64,000 nucleotides of DNA from Solen grandis. Its lineage: Eukaryota; Mollusca; Bivalvia; Adapedonta; Solenidae. Position numbers and translations under genes: made by a program. The stretch is taken from contig CM037788.1 of assembly GCA_021229015.1 (NCBI GenBank), positions 47,980,033-48,044,032 of the forward strand, given 5' to 3'. Shown here in pieces: positions 1 through 10,259 of this stretch (position 1 is its first letter; each line of letters starts with the position of its first letter). Under the pieces are notes generated by a model. The model was not told where the DNA came from, made no database searches, and saw only the letters and a program-made list of their open reading frames with translations.

Positions 1-117
1 GTTGATGGTTTTATGTTTTTGAATATGTTACTGTTTGAATTTGTACAATGTCATGTTTTATTCTAGTTTGTCAAGTATGACAAATACAATCACATAAAAT
101 GTAATCAAATAAATATA

Positions 118-235
118 ACACTTATAGATGGTCTTCTTATACATGAATTCTCTTATAGATGGTCTTCTTATAGATGGTCTTCTTATACATGAATTCTCTT
201 ATAAATGGTCTTCTTATACATGAATTCATGAATGC
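118..235. repeat. Short minisatellite (about 31-bp unit)
   Basis: The block 'cttatagatggtcttctt' followed by 'atacatgaattct' recurs three to four times, with one unit lacking the second half. It lies just before the splice acceptor of the hAT-type exon. No function is apparent. Confidence 0.8.
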
Positions 236-267
236 CGAGTATCAATTAATATATCATTCTTATTCAG

Positions 268-1785
268 TGTTTTGACAAAATTTTCAACCCCAAGCGTTAC
301 CCAGAGAATCATTGCCATTTTCAAACTTATGCAAATGCAGAACTTGAGAAACTGTGTGATGAGTATCAGCATATCATAGATACTGATAGGTGTAATGGCC
401 AGTTTCTTCAATTCAAACATTTTACATGTAGTTACAGACAGGTACACGGCTTTGAGAAGCATGTTGAACTTTTGCTAAGTGATTACAATGAAATATATCC
501 AGATCTTGTGAAACTGGCTGCCATAGCCATTGTGATCCCAGTATCAAGTGCTCCTTGTGAGCGTGGATTTTCTCATCAGAATGCTCTCAAGACCAAAGTA
601 AGAAACAGGATAAATCCTGATCGCTTGAATAGAATGATCAGGGATCCTAAAATTTTGGAATCTCAACCGGTCGACGGCAAAATCCCCCCCCCCTTTACAA
701 CAATTCCGTTCCGTACCCCCCCCCCCCCCGAAAAAAAACATAACCGAAAAAAAAATAACATTGATATTTTCAATCAACATACCCTGAATCATTTGCAGTG
801 TGAAAATAGATCTTTTATTATATTTCAGCATCCTGTTGGCATAATAAGGTATTTTTCTGCAATATTTACCTCTACGAAATAGAAAGTTTGTTTACCGGAA
901 GTGCATGTATATGACTGTCTGTATATGACTCTAACGAATCAATAAATTGTTGGAAGCAGTCGTTTTGGTGTTGTTTATTATGTGCCTTTGTGTTTATATA
1001 TTTTTTTTTGTCAATAACTTTTATTTATTTGTGATTATTTTTTTTATTTAAATGCCAGTCCGACTTTGAAATGTACTTTTTACTGGGTCACCACTCCCGT
1101 TTTCTTTATCATCATGAGCCGGGTTGCCAAGCCGGTCATTTGATTTTTTAAACATCGCAAGTAATTTCAACGAAATGCAGCCTTGTCACTGATACCATCC
1201 CCTTATATACCAAATATAAAGTTGAGTAATAACACCAAACAGTTATCAGTTTTTTTTAATTCTTTTATTTTGTTCTTACAAATTACAAATTACTAAGGAG
1301 ATCAAACATTTTGATTAGCCTTTGATATTGTCATTAATTACCGCATTTAAAAGTCGATCGGTTACAGTTTGCAAACAAGCAATGGTCCATTATTACGGCA
1401 TAGATAATTACACGGCACCGTCCAAATAACCGCTAAGTACAAACCGTCAATCCATTCCTGCCTGACCCCCACTGACACCTGCCCCGAGGGCACACCGGAA
1501 ATTCAAGAAGTAGGTCAATTGGTGTGTAAAAGAGACTATTATGAACCGTTTGGACCGATTTTGAAAGTTTTAGACGAGGATTATGGATTTTTTTTCGACC
1601 GATTTTTTTGGTACTTTCTGAAATCTGAACCGGTCGATTGAGATCAAAATCGGTCAAAACCGGTAAAAAATCGGTTTTTAGGATCCTTGAGAATGATGAT
1701 TAGACTTGTGAGCCCAGCAAGGTCTGAAATGGATTTTCTGAAATGTTCAAGAGCCTTTGGTGAACAGAAACAGAGGAAAAAGTAA
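268..1785 (+). pseudogene. hAT transposase-type 3' exon, split by a MITE
   Basis: The reading frame is open from 268, after a pyrimidine-rich acceptor ending AG at 266-267, and starts Cys-Phe-Asp-Lys. It ends in the hAT C-terminal dimerisation region: a Val-Ser-Ser-Ala-Pro-Cys-Glu-Arg-Gly-Phe-Ser block, then Asn-Pro-Asp-Arg-Leu-Asn-Arg near 610-632. These motifs are typical of hAT transposases and of hAT-derived zinc-finger genes of the ZNF862 type. At 639-1689 a MITE interrupts the frame. Joining 638 to 1698 restores the same frame (Met-Ile-Arg-Leu-Val-Ser) to a TAA at 1783-1785, followed by AATAAA about 8 bases later. Upstream exons are outside the window or lost. With the insert present, translation would run into it and stop at 882. 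It could be a dead transposon or a domesticated gene; the splice acceptor and poly(A) signal fit either. Confidence 0.7.
639..1689. mobile_element. hAT-type non-autonomous element (MITE), 1,051 bp
   Basis: Terminal inverted repeats begin CAGGGATCCTAAAA on the left and read CAAGGATCCTAAAA from the right. An exact 8-bp duplication, AGAATGAT, flanks it at 631-638 and 1690-1697. An 8-bp duplication with CA(G/A)GG ends is the hAT signature. Subterminal 'accggtcga' motifs occur near both ends. The interior has C-tracts near 685-730 and no credible coding sequence. Confidence 0.9.
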
Positions 1786-4317
1786 AAAAAAATAAAACAG
1801 CTTCATATACAATGTTCTTTTTTCTATGCTTACATCAGTATATCACTGTATGTATGTACCTATTATGTGGCTATTATATAACAAAATCTAGAAGACAGGA
1901 AAGAAATAAAAGTTCATGCATACTTTGGCCTTTTTTTTAATCTTATTATCCGTAGCATCATAATAATTATAACAGTACCCAGGTCTTAACTTCATGCACA
2001 ATTCTCAACACTGCCCCCTTTAAAGCTAATAGTTTAACTTAATACATGAAGCTCAGTCAGGCAACACTTGTATACACTTATACTATAGTTAGTACCTTTC
2101 ACTATTCTACATCAATATTATTTTGGACCCCCAAAATTTGATTTGGACCCCCTAAAAAGAAATCAGGGGGTCCAAGAGACCCCCATTTGCAACTTGGAAG
2201 GGAAAACCCTGAGGTAACCTGTCCTATAGTCTTAAAAAAATCTAAAATTGTTTCCATATATATAAGACAAATCACTAGGATCACTTATATTACAGGATTT
2301 AAATTTTATAATTATACAACATCATTTTGAATCTAGTGTTGTTTTTATTGTTGTTTTCTTTTATGACCTGCATATACGACAAGGTATATACCGTTTTAAA
2401 TTGAAGGTAAAAACTGTCATATAAGCAAATAAATACAGTAATCATGCAGACTAGTGTTCATTACTTGAGTAATTGTTTAAGACTATTCAGTCTTAACTGT
2501 TGCAGTTTTGTGGTACTTTAGAACAATGTCATAAAGTACTATTACCATCACTTTTATCTTTTAGACTAACTCTCCTCTTCTGATGTTTATTGCAGAGCTT
2601 GTCAAGCAGACTCCATCACAGATAAATCAGTGAACAGAGCAGACAGAAGAGTCCCAAGTACATACAAGTAATAAGCTGGAAAGAAAGAGACAGAAAAAAT
2701 CACAGTGTTAAGATCCAAAGATCTTAATCTACCAGAGTATGAAAAAAAAACATTAAAAATCTAATTTTCATAGTTTTCCAGTGAAACAATAATAAATTGT
2801 CTTCTAAAACCTTAAATATTATGCTTGCAAAATATTAGCAATGTTCTCTAAATATGAAAAAATCATTGGTTCATGCTAGTTCTTGAAGTGCAAGCTGAAA
2901 CAAAATCATCGAGCTAACCAGATATATTTTTTTTCGGCGTAGCTGTATAAAATCGATTTCGATGTTTATTTTTAGACCAAAATCCCCCCTGCAAATCTGC
3001 AGAAGTGGACTCGCCCACTTTAACCTGTTGATCATGTAGTATGCGGAGGAGGTGGAAGTTAACCCATATATTATAATTAACACATACTTTCCTATCAATT
3101 AGGGGGTCTTACTTTATCAATACGGATCTAACCAACAAACATTATGAATCTTACATATACAATAACATACCTTTGACCCCTTTTTGTAATAAGTTAACTT
3201 AACCATGTCAGTGTGTACAGAATGTATATAAATAGACTGCATGATCACTATTTTAAGAATACATCTGGGTTCCCGGAAATACAGTCTATTATTAGATTGT
3301 AGGAGTTCAGTTTGTTTTCCATTTTACGCCGAATATCTTTTTTTTTTTTTTTTTTAATTCCGTTCTTAAACCTCAACAGAACTGTGTACTCGAGGATACA
3401 AACAAAACTCTCTGCCTTTTGCTCAATTTTCAAATTTCAATGACCAGAACTTTACAAAATTCAGTGACTTTTCCCTGACCTTAAACAAGAAAATTTTCCC
3501 TGACCGTTGGACCCCTGTTTAATATAAAGGTGAGGGACTGATTTGTTCATTTTTCTTCCAATAACTTCTTATGCTGGAGAGAACTGGATACTCGAGGAAA
3601 CATCAATCCATTCTAAACAGTCAGCCTAGTCTATAGGATTCTTCTTCACTTTATGCGCAAAATAAGAGTTTGTATATTTTCTTATAAACTGCAGCCTTTG
3701 TGAGCGACATTTTAAGAAAACATTGACAGAAGCAAATACATTTTTAAATAATAACAATAACATAAATCTAACTTTACCATCGCTGGAATTTAAACGGCGG
3801 CATATTCTGCCAAGCGCTGCACCATCTAGATCTTAAAGTGCGCGGGTAATGGTAACTAAATTTTTCACTGATATTTTAACTACATAATAGATGTAAAAGA
3901 TAATGTTATTATTCGAACGTTTGGGATTTTATCGTTGAGATGGAAAACAACCAACAAACTTCACTTCTTTGATTTTAAATGGCTTTGTTATTATTTATGT
4001 AATGGACAAAAAAAAAATGTTGCTCTATTTTTTTTCTCCCCTTGTGCATTGCGTCATTTGTTCGAGTTATTTCCCGCCAGTAATTTAAGGTTGTTCGAGT
4101 CTATTGGTCTTTGGTTAGAGCACTTGGGGGGAAAACTCAAAGCACTGGATTTAGATTTGAAATAAAGAAAATGAAATGTCAAATCACTCAAGGATATTAA
4201 ATTAATTATTAGTAATTATGACAATGGGAGAAAGAGCGCGTATCAAGGCATAGGCCTAGAACGTACGCAGGGATACTTGAAAACATTCAGATGGATCTAT
4301 ACTGAAGTATAGATAAC
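1786..4317. other. AT-rich stretch without recognised genes
   Basis: I see no convincing coding sequence in this stretch. The open frames are short, carry poly(A)/poly(T) runs and lack recognisable domains. A small imperfect inverted motif 'ttggaccccc' / 'gggggtccaa' lies near 2145-2180. Confidence 0.5.
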
Positions 4318-4565
4318 TTGACTACTTGAGTTTACCGTCGCTTCGACAGTATTTCAGTCATGTAGCTAATTACATGTGGAGGAAGACCCCGAATGCACGG
4401 AGGCATCCGGGTAGAACCACCGACCTACCGCAAGCCAGCTGGAAAGCTTCCTCACATGAAAATCCGAATGACCCTGCCGTGATTCGAACATACGCGGTGA
4501 GGGGCTGAGTGAGTGTTGGAGTCAGCGACTTTACCGTCTCGGACAACGAGGCCCCCAAACTATAG
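4318..4565 (-). mobile_element. tRNA-derived SINE (family 1)
   Basis: Read on the minus strand it starts near 4565 with a tRNA-like head: an A-box-like segment 'gttgtccgagacgg' and a clear B box 'gttcgaatc' near 4485-4495. A conserved core follows ('catgtgaggaagc ... ccagctgg ... ggtcggtggttctaccc') and then a tail with 'gacggtaaactcaa'. The core recurs at 19541-19671, 36690-36845 and 48293-48440. It resembles SINE cores I know from bivalves (V-SINE or Meta-type); the exact family name is not claimed. It directly abuts the 3' end of the LINE at 4570. Confidence 0.75.
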
Positions 4566-4689
4566 ATAAGACTCCCTGGTACCGGGCATAGCATGAAGTT
4601 CTGCTGTGATCATAAATCACAGTAATCTGAATCTGAAACAAATACGTTGTAGATCCCAATACTGGGTTTTACACAACGGAAGAAGAGCT

Positions 4690-5250
4690 CCGCACTATTG
4701 GCGGTGGCTCTTTAAGGCATTTTTGAATGCCTCAAGAGAGCCAGCATGCACTATATTATCAGGGAGATGATTCCAGTGAATCACAGTGTCCACAAAGAAT
4801 GAATTTTCATATTGTTTAGAGTTTGATGATGGTATTTCAGACCCTTTGAATTTTTGCAAATGCGTTTTTCTAATATATTTGATGTTTCGCAGCCATTAAA
4901 TTTTTTTGTTTTTATTGTCCTTTTAGGTCTGGTGAATTTCACAAAATCTGATGTTGGCAGTGCTGGAACTAACCCCTCAACCACCTTGTACATTAATATT
5001 AATCTGAGGCTTAGGCGTCTGTCTTGTAAAGTTTCTAGTTCAAGTTCTTGTTTCATTTTTGATATTGTCCCTGGTGTTCTGCTTGTATAATCTCTTTTTA
5101 TGAATCTTACTGCCCTTTTGGATTCTTTCTAGTTTGTTATTTGTCTTTCTGATGGGGTTCCAGATGGTAGCCCCATATTCCATTATTGATCTTACTAGTG
5201 TAATGTAGGCTGTTTTTCTACTTTTGATTTTTTTTCTTTTTTTTTTATTA
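4690..5250 (-). pseudogene. LINE C-terminal RT/thumb region, frameshifted
   Basis: The minus strand reads, across several frames, the usual end of CR1-like proteins: a Tyr-Gly-Ala-Thr-Ile-Trp-Asn-Pro block near 5165-5190, Leu-Met-Tyr-Lys-Val-Val-Glu-Gly-Leu-Val-Pro-Ala-Leu-Pro near 4960-5000, and Ser-Phe-Phe-Val-Asp-Thr-Val-Ile-His-Trp-Asn near 4770-4800. The 91-residue frame at 4781-5056 is one intact part. It continues the RT frame ending at 5258 after a stop in an A/T run. Confidence 0.7.
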
Positions 5251-5257
5251 TATCCTT

Positions 5258-6235
5258 TTAGTCATTTGAGATTTGTAGTCCAAGATAGGGATTATTTTGT
5301 ACTTCCTGCATTATGTGGTTATTCAGTTGATAAAATCTATTGGTTTTTTTGTTGATTGACATGATATAGCATTTTTTCGCGTTGAATTTCATGCCCCAGT
5401 TTGTTGCCCATGTTTCTAGGCTATTTAGGTCCTGTTGTAATTGGATGTGATCCTGTTCTGATTTTATCATTCTATATAGTAGGCAGTCATTTGCAAATAG
5501 TCTGACGGAGGATTTTACACATTCTGGCAGGTCGTTTATGTGGCACAAGAATAGGATTGGCCCTAGTACTGTGCCTTGGGGTACTCCTGATCCTACTGTT
5601 GTTTCGCTTGATTTTTCGCCTTCTACTATTGTTTTCATTGTTCTATTTGTTAGGAAATTTGTTAACCAAGTGTGAAGACTTCCCTTAATTCCATAGCTGT
5701 CAAGTTTGTGTAGGAGTTTGTCATGTGGTACTGTATCAAAGGCTTTTGAAAAGTCTAATATGGCAATATCTATTTGTTGACCTTTGTCGTGATCTAGTAG
5801 GAAGTCATTTAAAGTTGTGATCAGTTGTGTTTCGCAGGAGTACCCAGACCTAAATCCATGATTTAAGTTTGTCAGTATTTTGTTTTCTTCCAGGTGGTTA
5901 AGAATGTGTCTACAAATAATATGTTCAAGAGTTTTGCATATGACTGAGGTTAGTGAGACAGGTCTGTAGTTTTCTGGCAGGTGTCTGTTGCCTTTTTTGA
6001 AGATGCTTGAGATGTTTGCATCTCTGCAGTCTTTTGGTAATTCTCCTGTGTCTATTGAGCACTGTAGGATTATTTTCAGGATTAGGGCTAGTTCTTTTGA
6101 GCATTCTTTTAGTATTCTATTAGGAATGTTATCTGGGCCAGAAGCCTTTGATGGATTTATTTTTGATAGTAGCTTCTCAAGTCCTTTCTGTTCAATTTTT
6201 ATTGGTTTGATGTTTTTCTTCACTTGTTTTTTCAT
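5258..6235 (-). pseudogene. LINE reverse transcriptase, catalytic box mutated
   Basis: This 325-residue open frame is the RT palm and fingers. It has Lys-Ala-Ser-Gly-Pro-Asp-Asn-Ile-Pro near residue 30, Pro-Val-Ser-Leu-Thr-Ser near 90, Asp-Phe-Ser-Lys-Ala-Phe-Asp near 157, and Gly-Val-Pro-Gln-Gly-Thr-Val-Leu-Gly-Pro near 217. The box that should read Phe-Ala-Asp-Asp reads Phe-Ala-Asn-Asp (GCAAATGAC), replacing a metal-binding aspartate, so this copy is very unlikely to polymerise. The family reverse-transcribes its own RNA at a nicked target. Sequence upstream to about 6580 continues the protein in other frames. Confidence 0.9.
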
Positions 6236-6584
6236 TTCTGGTAATTCTTTGTTCGTTGGTTTTGTGAAGACAGATTTAAATTGTTTGAGTAGTTCTTCAG
6301 CTTTGCTATCTGTTATTAGGCTGTTTCCTCTTTTGAGTGGGGCTATTCCGGTTGATTCTTGTCTTTTAGATTTGACATACTTCCAGAAAGGTTTTGTGTT
6401 TTTGTCTTTTAGTCCTTCTAAGATGTTTGTATTTATATAGTTCTGTAGCTGGTCCAGTTATTTGTTTTCTTTGCTTGGTTGTAAAGTCTTTGTTTCTTTT
6501 TGATAATTTTCTTTTCTTTTCTCCTGATCCAGGGGATGTTGTTTCCAGATCGTATTTCTTTTTGTGGTATGTTTTTGTCCATGG

Positions 6585-7143
6585 TTACTTGCAAGGAGTC
6601 TTTAAAAGTGTTCCATAGTTTTTGAACATTTTTGTCTTCATTTTTTGATTTTCTATTTTCTCATTCAGTTTTATAAGATCCTTTTTTATTTCATTCCAGT
6701 CTGCTTTTTTGTATAGATAACATTTTCTAGGTTTTGTCTTTTGGTGATGCACCTTTGTTTCAAAATCTGATATTATTATGTCGTGGTCTGAGATTCCTGG
6801 TACGTTTACTGAGGATTTTGTCATATTTGGGTTTGAGACGAAAACCAGGTCCAATAAGTTGTTTTCTCTTGTAGGTTTATTGTGGATTTGGGTTAAATTG
6901 TTAGAATTCATCAAGTCTACTAGCCCTTTTGTATTTCTCTTTCTGGTCCAGTTGCTGTTGAGTTCTCCCACTGTATGTTGGGACAATTAATATCCCCTGT
7001 TAGTATGATGTTTGAGTTCTTATTGGTATCTGCTATTTCCAAGGATTTTTTTAATTCTTCCAAGTGTTTTTGTTCTCGATGTGGCATGTAGAATGATCCC
7101 ACTAGGAGGTCTTTGTTGTTTTTTGTTTTTATTTTAACCCATT
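6585..7143 (-). pseudogene. LINE AP-endonuclease, C-terminal half, frameshifted
   Basis: Two overlapping minus-strand frames (6585-6986 and 6920-7102, extending back to 7143) hold the second half of an exonuclease-endonuclease-phosphatase domain. One has Thr-Gly-Asp-Ile-Asn-Cys-Pro-Asn near 6985; the other has Ser-Asp-His-Asp-Ile-Ile near 6780. Both motifs carry catalytic residues of this fold. A frameshift near 6940-6980 separates the frames. The domain nicks the target DNA for insertion. Confidence 0.8.
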
Positions 7144-7189
7144 CAATTTCACAGTCTGTGATGAGGGAGGTCTGTTCTACTGATGTTAT

Positions 7190-7990
7190 TCATTTTTCTA
7201 CTAATATGAATACTCCCCCTCCTAGGGTTCCTCTGTCATTTCTGTATACATTGTAGTTTGTAGGGAAAATCTCGCTTGATTTAATTGCGTCAGGGGTAGG
7301 ATTTTCACCAGGTTTTACTCCTTTTAGCCATGATTCAGTTGCACATATGATGTCAGGTTTAAGGTAGTGCACAGCTGTTTCAAATTCTTGTTTTTTGTCC
7401 TTCATGCTACGGCAGTTTATTGTCATAATTCTGAGGTTTTTCTTGGCTGGGGCTTCATATAGGTTGCTGTTTGGATGTGACTTGGTCGAGTTGATACTTA
7501 CTTCTGGATTGTTTTTTACTGAATTTTTATGTTTTGGGCTACTAGTCTTTAGTGGACTGAAGGCGGATCTTATGGAGTCCATTGTTGAGTCTATGTCTTT
7601 TAACGGCTCGAATATATTTGAGTGTTCTATTTCATAGCTTCTAAAGGTGAAAGTTGAAACATTTATACTGTCACATTTGCAGCATAGCCACTGGATATTT
7701 GATCTTTCTAATAATTCATAGTCTTGTGTACATAGTTCAATGCAAGATTTATGATGCCATATGTCACATCCGTCACAGCAGACCCCTTGGCAATCCCATG
7801 TAACAGGTATCTCGCATAACCCGCAAGGGTATGTGGTTGGTCTGTTGCATGGTCCTGGGTTAAGTTCGATGTCCCCTGCCAGAACCAGAGCTAGAAGCAG
7901 AATGTTTGTTTTTCTCTTACTTTGTATTGGTAGTGATATTGGTCTTCTGCCGGTGCTGTTCATTTTACTATTGATTAGGTTGTTCAGCAT
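7190..7990 (-). pseudogene. LINE 5' ORF: 2A-like peptide, PHD finger, start of endonuclease
   Basis: This 266-residue frame begins MLNNLINSKM. Residues 31-47 read LLLALVLAGDIELNPGP, matching the 2A consensus D-x-E-x-N-P-G-P, which makes ribosomes skip the Gly-Pro bond. A cysteine/histidine array at about 56-105 (Cys-x2-Cys, Cys-x2-Cys, His-x2-Cys, Cys-x2-Cys) is a PHD finger. From about residue 183 the AP-endonuclease starts, with Thr-Ile-Asn-Cys-Arg-Ser and Ala-Thr-Glu-Ser-Trp-Leu. The frame stops at TGA 7190, and the endonuclease continues in the same direction from 7143. 2A sequences in the N-terminal parts of LINE proteins are known from sea urchin and molluscs; combination with a PHD finger in one frame is less common. 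Chance occurrence is very unlikely given the full motif and hydrophobic lead-in. Confidence 0.85.
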
Positions 7991-8046
7991 ATTTTGATGT
8001 TTTTCATATTGTTGTTTTTTTTTTTTTATTTATTGAGATGAGTATT

Positions 8047-8337
8047 GTACAGTGGCTAAGTATAGCGCGGAAAAACCCGCACTGACTCCACCAGCTGCAC
8101 TGTAATTTATTTTATGGAGGTACTGAATTTGTAGGTCAGACTACTGTGCAACAGCTAAGTATAGCGCGGAAAAACCCGCACTGACTCCACCAGGTGCACA
8201 AGCAGTTGTGTAATAAATTAATGAAAATGTTGAATAAAGTATTGAAAATGTTGATTAAAGTTCTATGATTGTCTGACTACTGTGCAACAGCTAAGTATAG
8301 CGCGGAAATACCCGCACTGACTCCACCAGTTGCACAG
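8047..8337 (-). repeat. Three structured ~57-bp repeats at the LINE 5' side
   Basis: Copies lie at 8048-8104, 8145-8200 and 8280-8337. All share the core 'ctaagtatagcgcgg', an A/T loop, then 'cccgcactgactccacc'. On the minus strand the core folds into a stem GTGCGG/CCGCGC (one wobble pair) over a T-rich loop. Outer arms differ between copies but stay complementary: TACAGTG/CACTGTA, TGTGCA/TGCACA and CTGTGCAAC/GTTGCACAG. They lie upstream of the LINE start codon, so they probably belong to its 5' UTR. No known ribozyme core was matched. Confidence 0.8.
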
Positions 8338-8340
8338 ATT

Positions 8341-9014
8341 GTTTATTAAGAAAAAGGGTCGAATAGACACTGGGACGATGTAATTATGGCTGGTTTACTT
8401 ACTTAAAGTGATGGGTTAAATATGAACAGACAGATTGAAACACTGCTGGAGGTATAGAAATAGGAGCTGTAATTCTATCAAAAGGTATTTAAGTTAATAA
8501 ATGTATAATCCAAATTGATTTTTCAAAGAATAATAAATGAAATCAGTATGGCGTCCGTGCTACGATCGAGTATTCAGAGGGGATGATGGGTTAGTTCAAG
8601 ACTTACCAGACGAAGTAACCCTACAAAAAAATGTTTTTTATCATAAAGTTATGCCAAAAATATGTTTATATTCAAGAAAAAAGTATTTAAGGAATTTGTT
8701 TTTCTAATTAAACTAATAATTAATTGAATTTTAGTGAGAGCTAGAATTTTCCCTCCTGTCCTCTTGCGCATGCGTCGTCGTAAACTCTAACATTACGTCA
8801 AATACAAGGTATGCACATGTAAATAAACGAAACCAGTTTTTTAAATGCAATTAAGCGTTTTCTCCCAGAGGTGAAAGTCAGAAAACTACCAAAATGGTCA
8901 AAATAAAATGGCTGACATCTGTACGTAGCGAGTCGAACATGCCCTCAAAAAGAATGTCTCATTTGATGGTCCAATAAATCTCTTCATAAGTTGATGTATA
9001 AGACAGTTCTTACT
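8341..9014. other. Intergenic, no gene seen
   Basis: AT-rich sequence with one more GC-rich patch near 8755-8800 ('gcgcatgcgtcgtcg'). There is no open frame with recognisable content. Confidence 0.5.
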
Positions 9015-9284
9015 TTAATTGCAAACACCATGCCATGCCAAGAATTTCTTGTTTAAGTTCTTGTTATGTTCATTGTGGCCCTTCGCTGACTCCATAGACT
9101 TCGAGGTAGTAGTCTGTTCGCCACCCTCCTTCAGCGGCCCACTGTATCTATGGCTATCTCTGTCATAATAGTTTCTGTAAAAATGTCTACTTCTCGGTTG
9201 GCCATAACACTGGCGAGAGAACCCCAGAATTACCACACATATTGGAATTTTGATTAGATCTAATATCGAAGATATGTACATCAA
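9015..9284 (-). CDS. Candidate small secreted peptide, 89 aa, or first exon
   Basis: I do not recognise this protein. It starts ATG-ATG at 9284 and has a hydrophobic segment at about residues 9-22 (IKIPICVVILGF) ending in Cys-Tyr-Gly, which could be a signal peptide with cleavage before Gln-Pro-Arg. The following region is rich in Arg, Tyr, His and Asp (RHFYRNYYDRDSHRYSG), then Ser/Thr/Glu. It is uninterrupted and of normal complexity, unlike most frames here. A 'gtaag' just after the stop (about 9005-9010) could be a donor, so a longer spliced form is possible. Without homologues or RNA it remains a candidate. Confidence 0.3.
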   Translation of the reverse strand: MMYISSILDLIKIPICVVILGFSRQCYGQPRSRHFYRNYYDRDSHRYSGPLKEGGEQTTTSKSMESAKGHNEHNKNLNKKFLAWHGVCN

Positions 9285-9577
9285 AAAAAAAGAAAAAAGG
9301 TTTCTTTGTTCTTCTTCGTTGTATATTGAAACATGTTAAGGAACGAATCTGACATTACTTGATTACAAAGTTCGTAACTTTGTATAAATGTATGCTACCA
9401 TCATATTATGTGCACGGTTCGGTCAGTCTGATATTGTATAATTAAGGAACAATTGTCAAATGACAACCTTAACAGAGTAATAAACAAAAAATACAATAAT
9501 ATGTTCATCTTTATAAGTCTCCTCCACTATCAACTTCCATTTTTGTTCGGTCGATTTTTTTAAATCGAGCGATAGGA

Positions 9578-9607
9578 CTGGACGATGTGAAATTTGACAT
9601 CGTCCAG
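9578..9607. repeat. Perfect 11-bp inverted repeat
   Basis: CTGGACGATGT at 9578-9588 pairs with ACATCGTCCAG at 9597-9607 over an 8-base loop. It lies in otherwise featureless DNA. Confidence 0.85.
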
Positions 9608-10259
9608 ATTACGGAAAATTGTTTGCGCAGATGTATTACGTCATCCAGTGGAAATTGCTGGAAAAAAACAACAACCGGAAGTTGAGAGTGGAGCAGATTT
9701 AAAAATATATACTATATTACAAATTGTTACATTTCGTGATATTACTTCGTTAAGGTTGCCGTTTTGACAATGATTCGTTACACCATGTGTTAATTGAATA
9801 TCAGACTGATTCAAACGTGCATAGAATATAATGAAAACATACATTTGTACAATGTTACGACCTCCGTATTCAACTGATGTCAGATTCCGTTCCTTACCAT
9901 GTTCATTATACAGTATAAAGGGGCAGAAAAATCGTAATTCTGCGGTTCTAATGTCAGTGTATAGAAACCAGGAAATGTGTGTCTGCGACACTGATGCCGT
10001 GCTTGCATACGTTGGTCACAGTCAACTATTTGCTGGTATTTTTAAAAAAAAAGGTTTATATCCTGATGTACTTTTGTGTATCAAGTTCCATGATGATGTG
10101 AATTTCAAAGCTCAAACACAAAGAAAAACCTTAAGCAGAACAACCAATTTTAATATGTTCATTCAACCGTTAAATATAGTATTCTGTGGTGTCTAAGCCA
10201 AAAATGTAACTGATCTATTTTTGAATTAATAGTTTTCATTAATAAATAATCAAAAAATG
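9608..10259. other. No convincing gene; one unexplained open frame
   Basis: A plus-strand open frame covers 9831-10196 (121 codons), rich in Cys and Arg. I see no domain, splice signal or codon pattern that supports it. It ends shortly before a LINE tail and could be unrecognised LINE sequence. Confidence 0.4.

Larger units (their letters stand above)
4570..8340 (-). mobile_element. CR1/L2-group LINE, near full length but decayed
   Basis: Parts appear in order on the minus strand: structured 5' repeats (8047-8337), a 2A-like/PHD/endonuclease start (7190-7990), the rest of the endonuclease (6585-7143), reverse transcriptase (5258-6235 plus frameshifted parts to about 6500), the C-terminal RT region (about 4690-5250), and a short 3' tail with 'cagattcagatta'. 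All parts share strand and order, so this is one insertion. The frame is broken several times, so it is not a working copy. The EN-RT order and a PHD finger in the N-terminal part fit CR1/L2-type elements; clade assignment needs a tree. Confidence 0.85.

Noticed and set aside
4370..4594. Open frames across the SINE at 4.3-4.6 kb
   Set aside because: Both strands are open by chance through the GC-richer SINE body; the tRNA-like promoter boxes explain the sequence.
8047..8337. Self-cleaving ribozyme (hammerhead, HDV-like or twister)
   Set aside because: The conserved cores (CUGANGA with GAAA, the HDV double-pseudoknot order, twister loops) could not be matched on either strand; only a generic structured repeat is claimed.
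9831..10196. 121-codon plus-strand ORF as a gene
   Set aside because: Cys/Arg-rich but without domain, splice or promoter signals, and it lies next to a LINE tail; left as unexplained.
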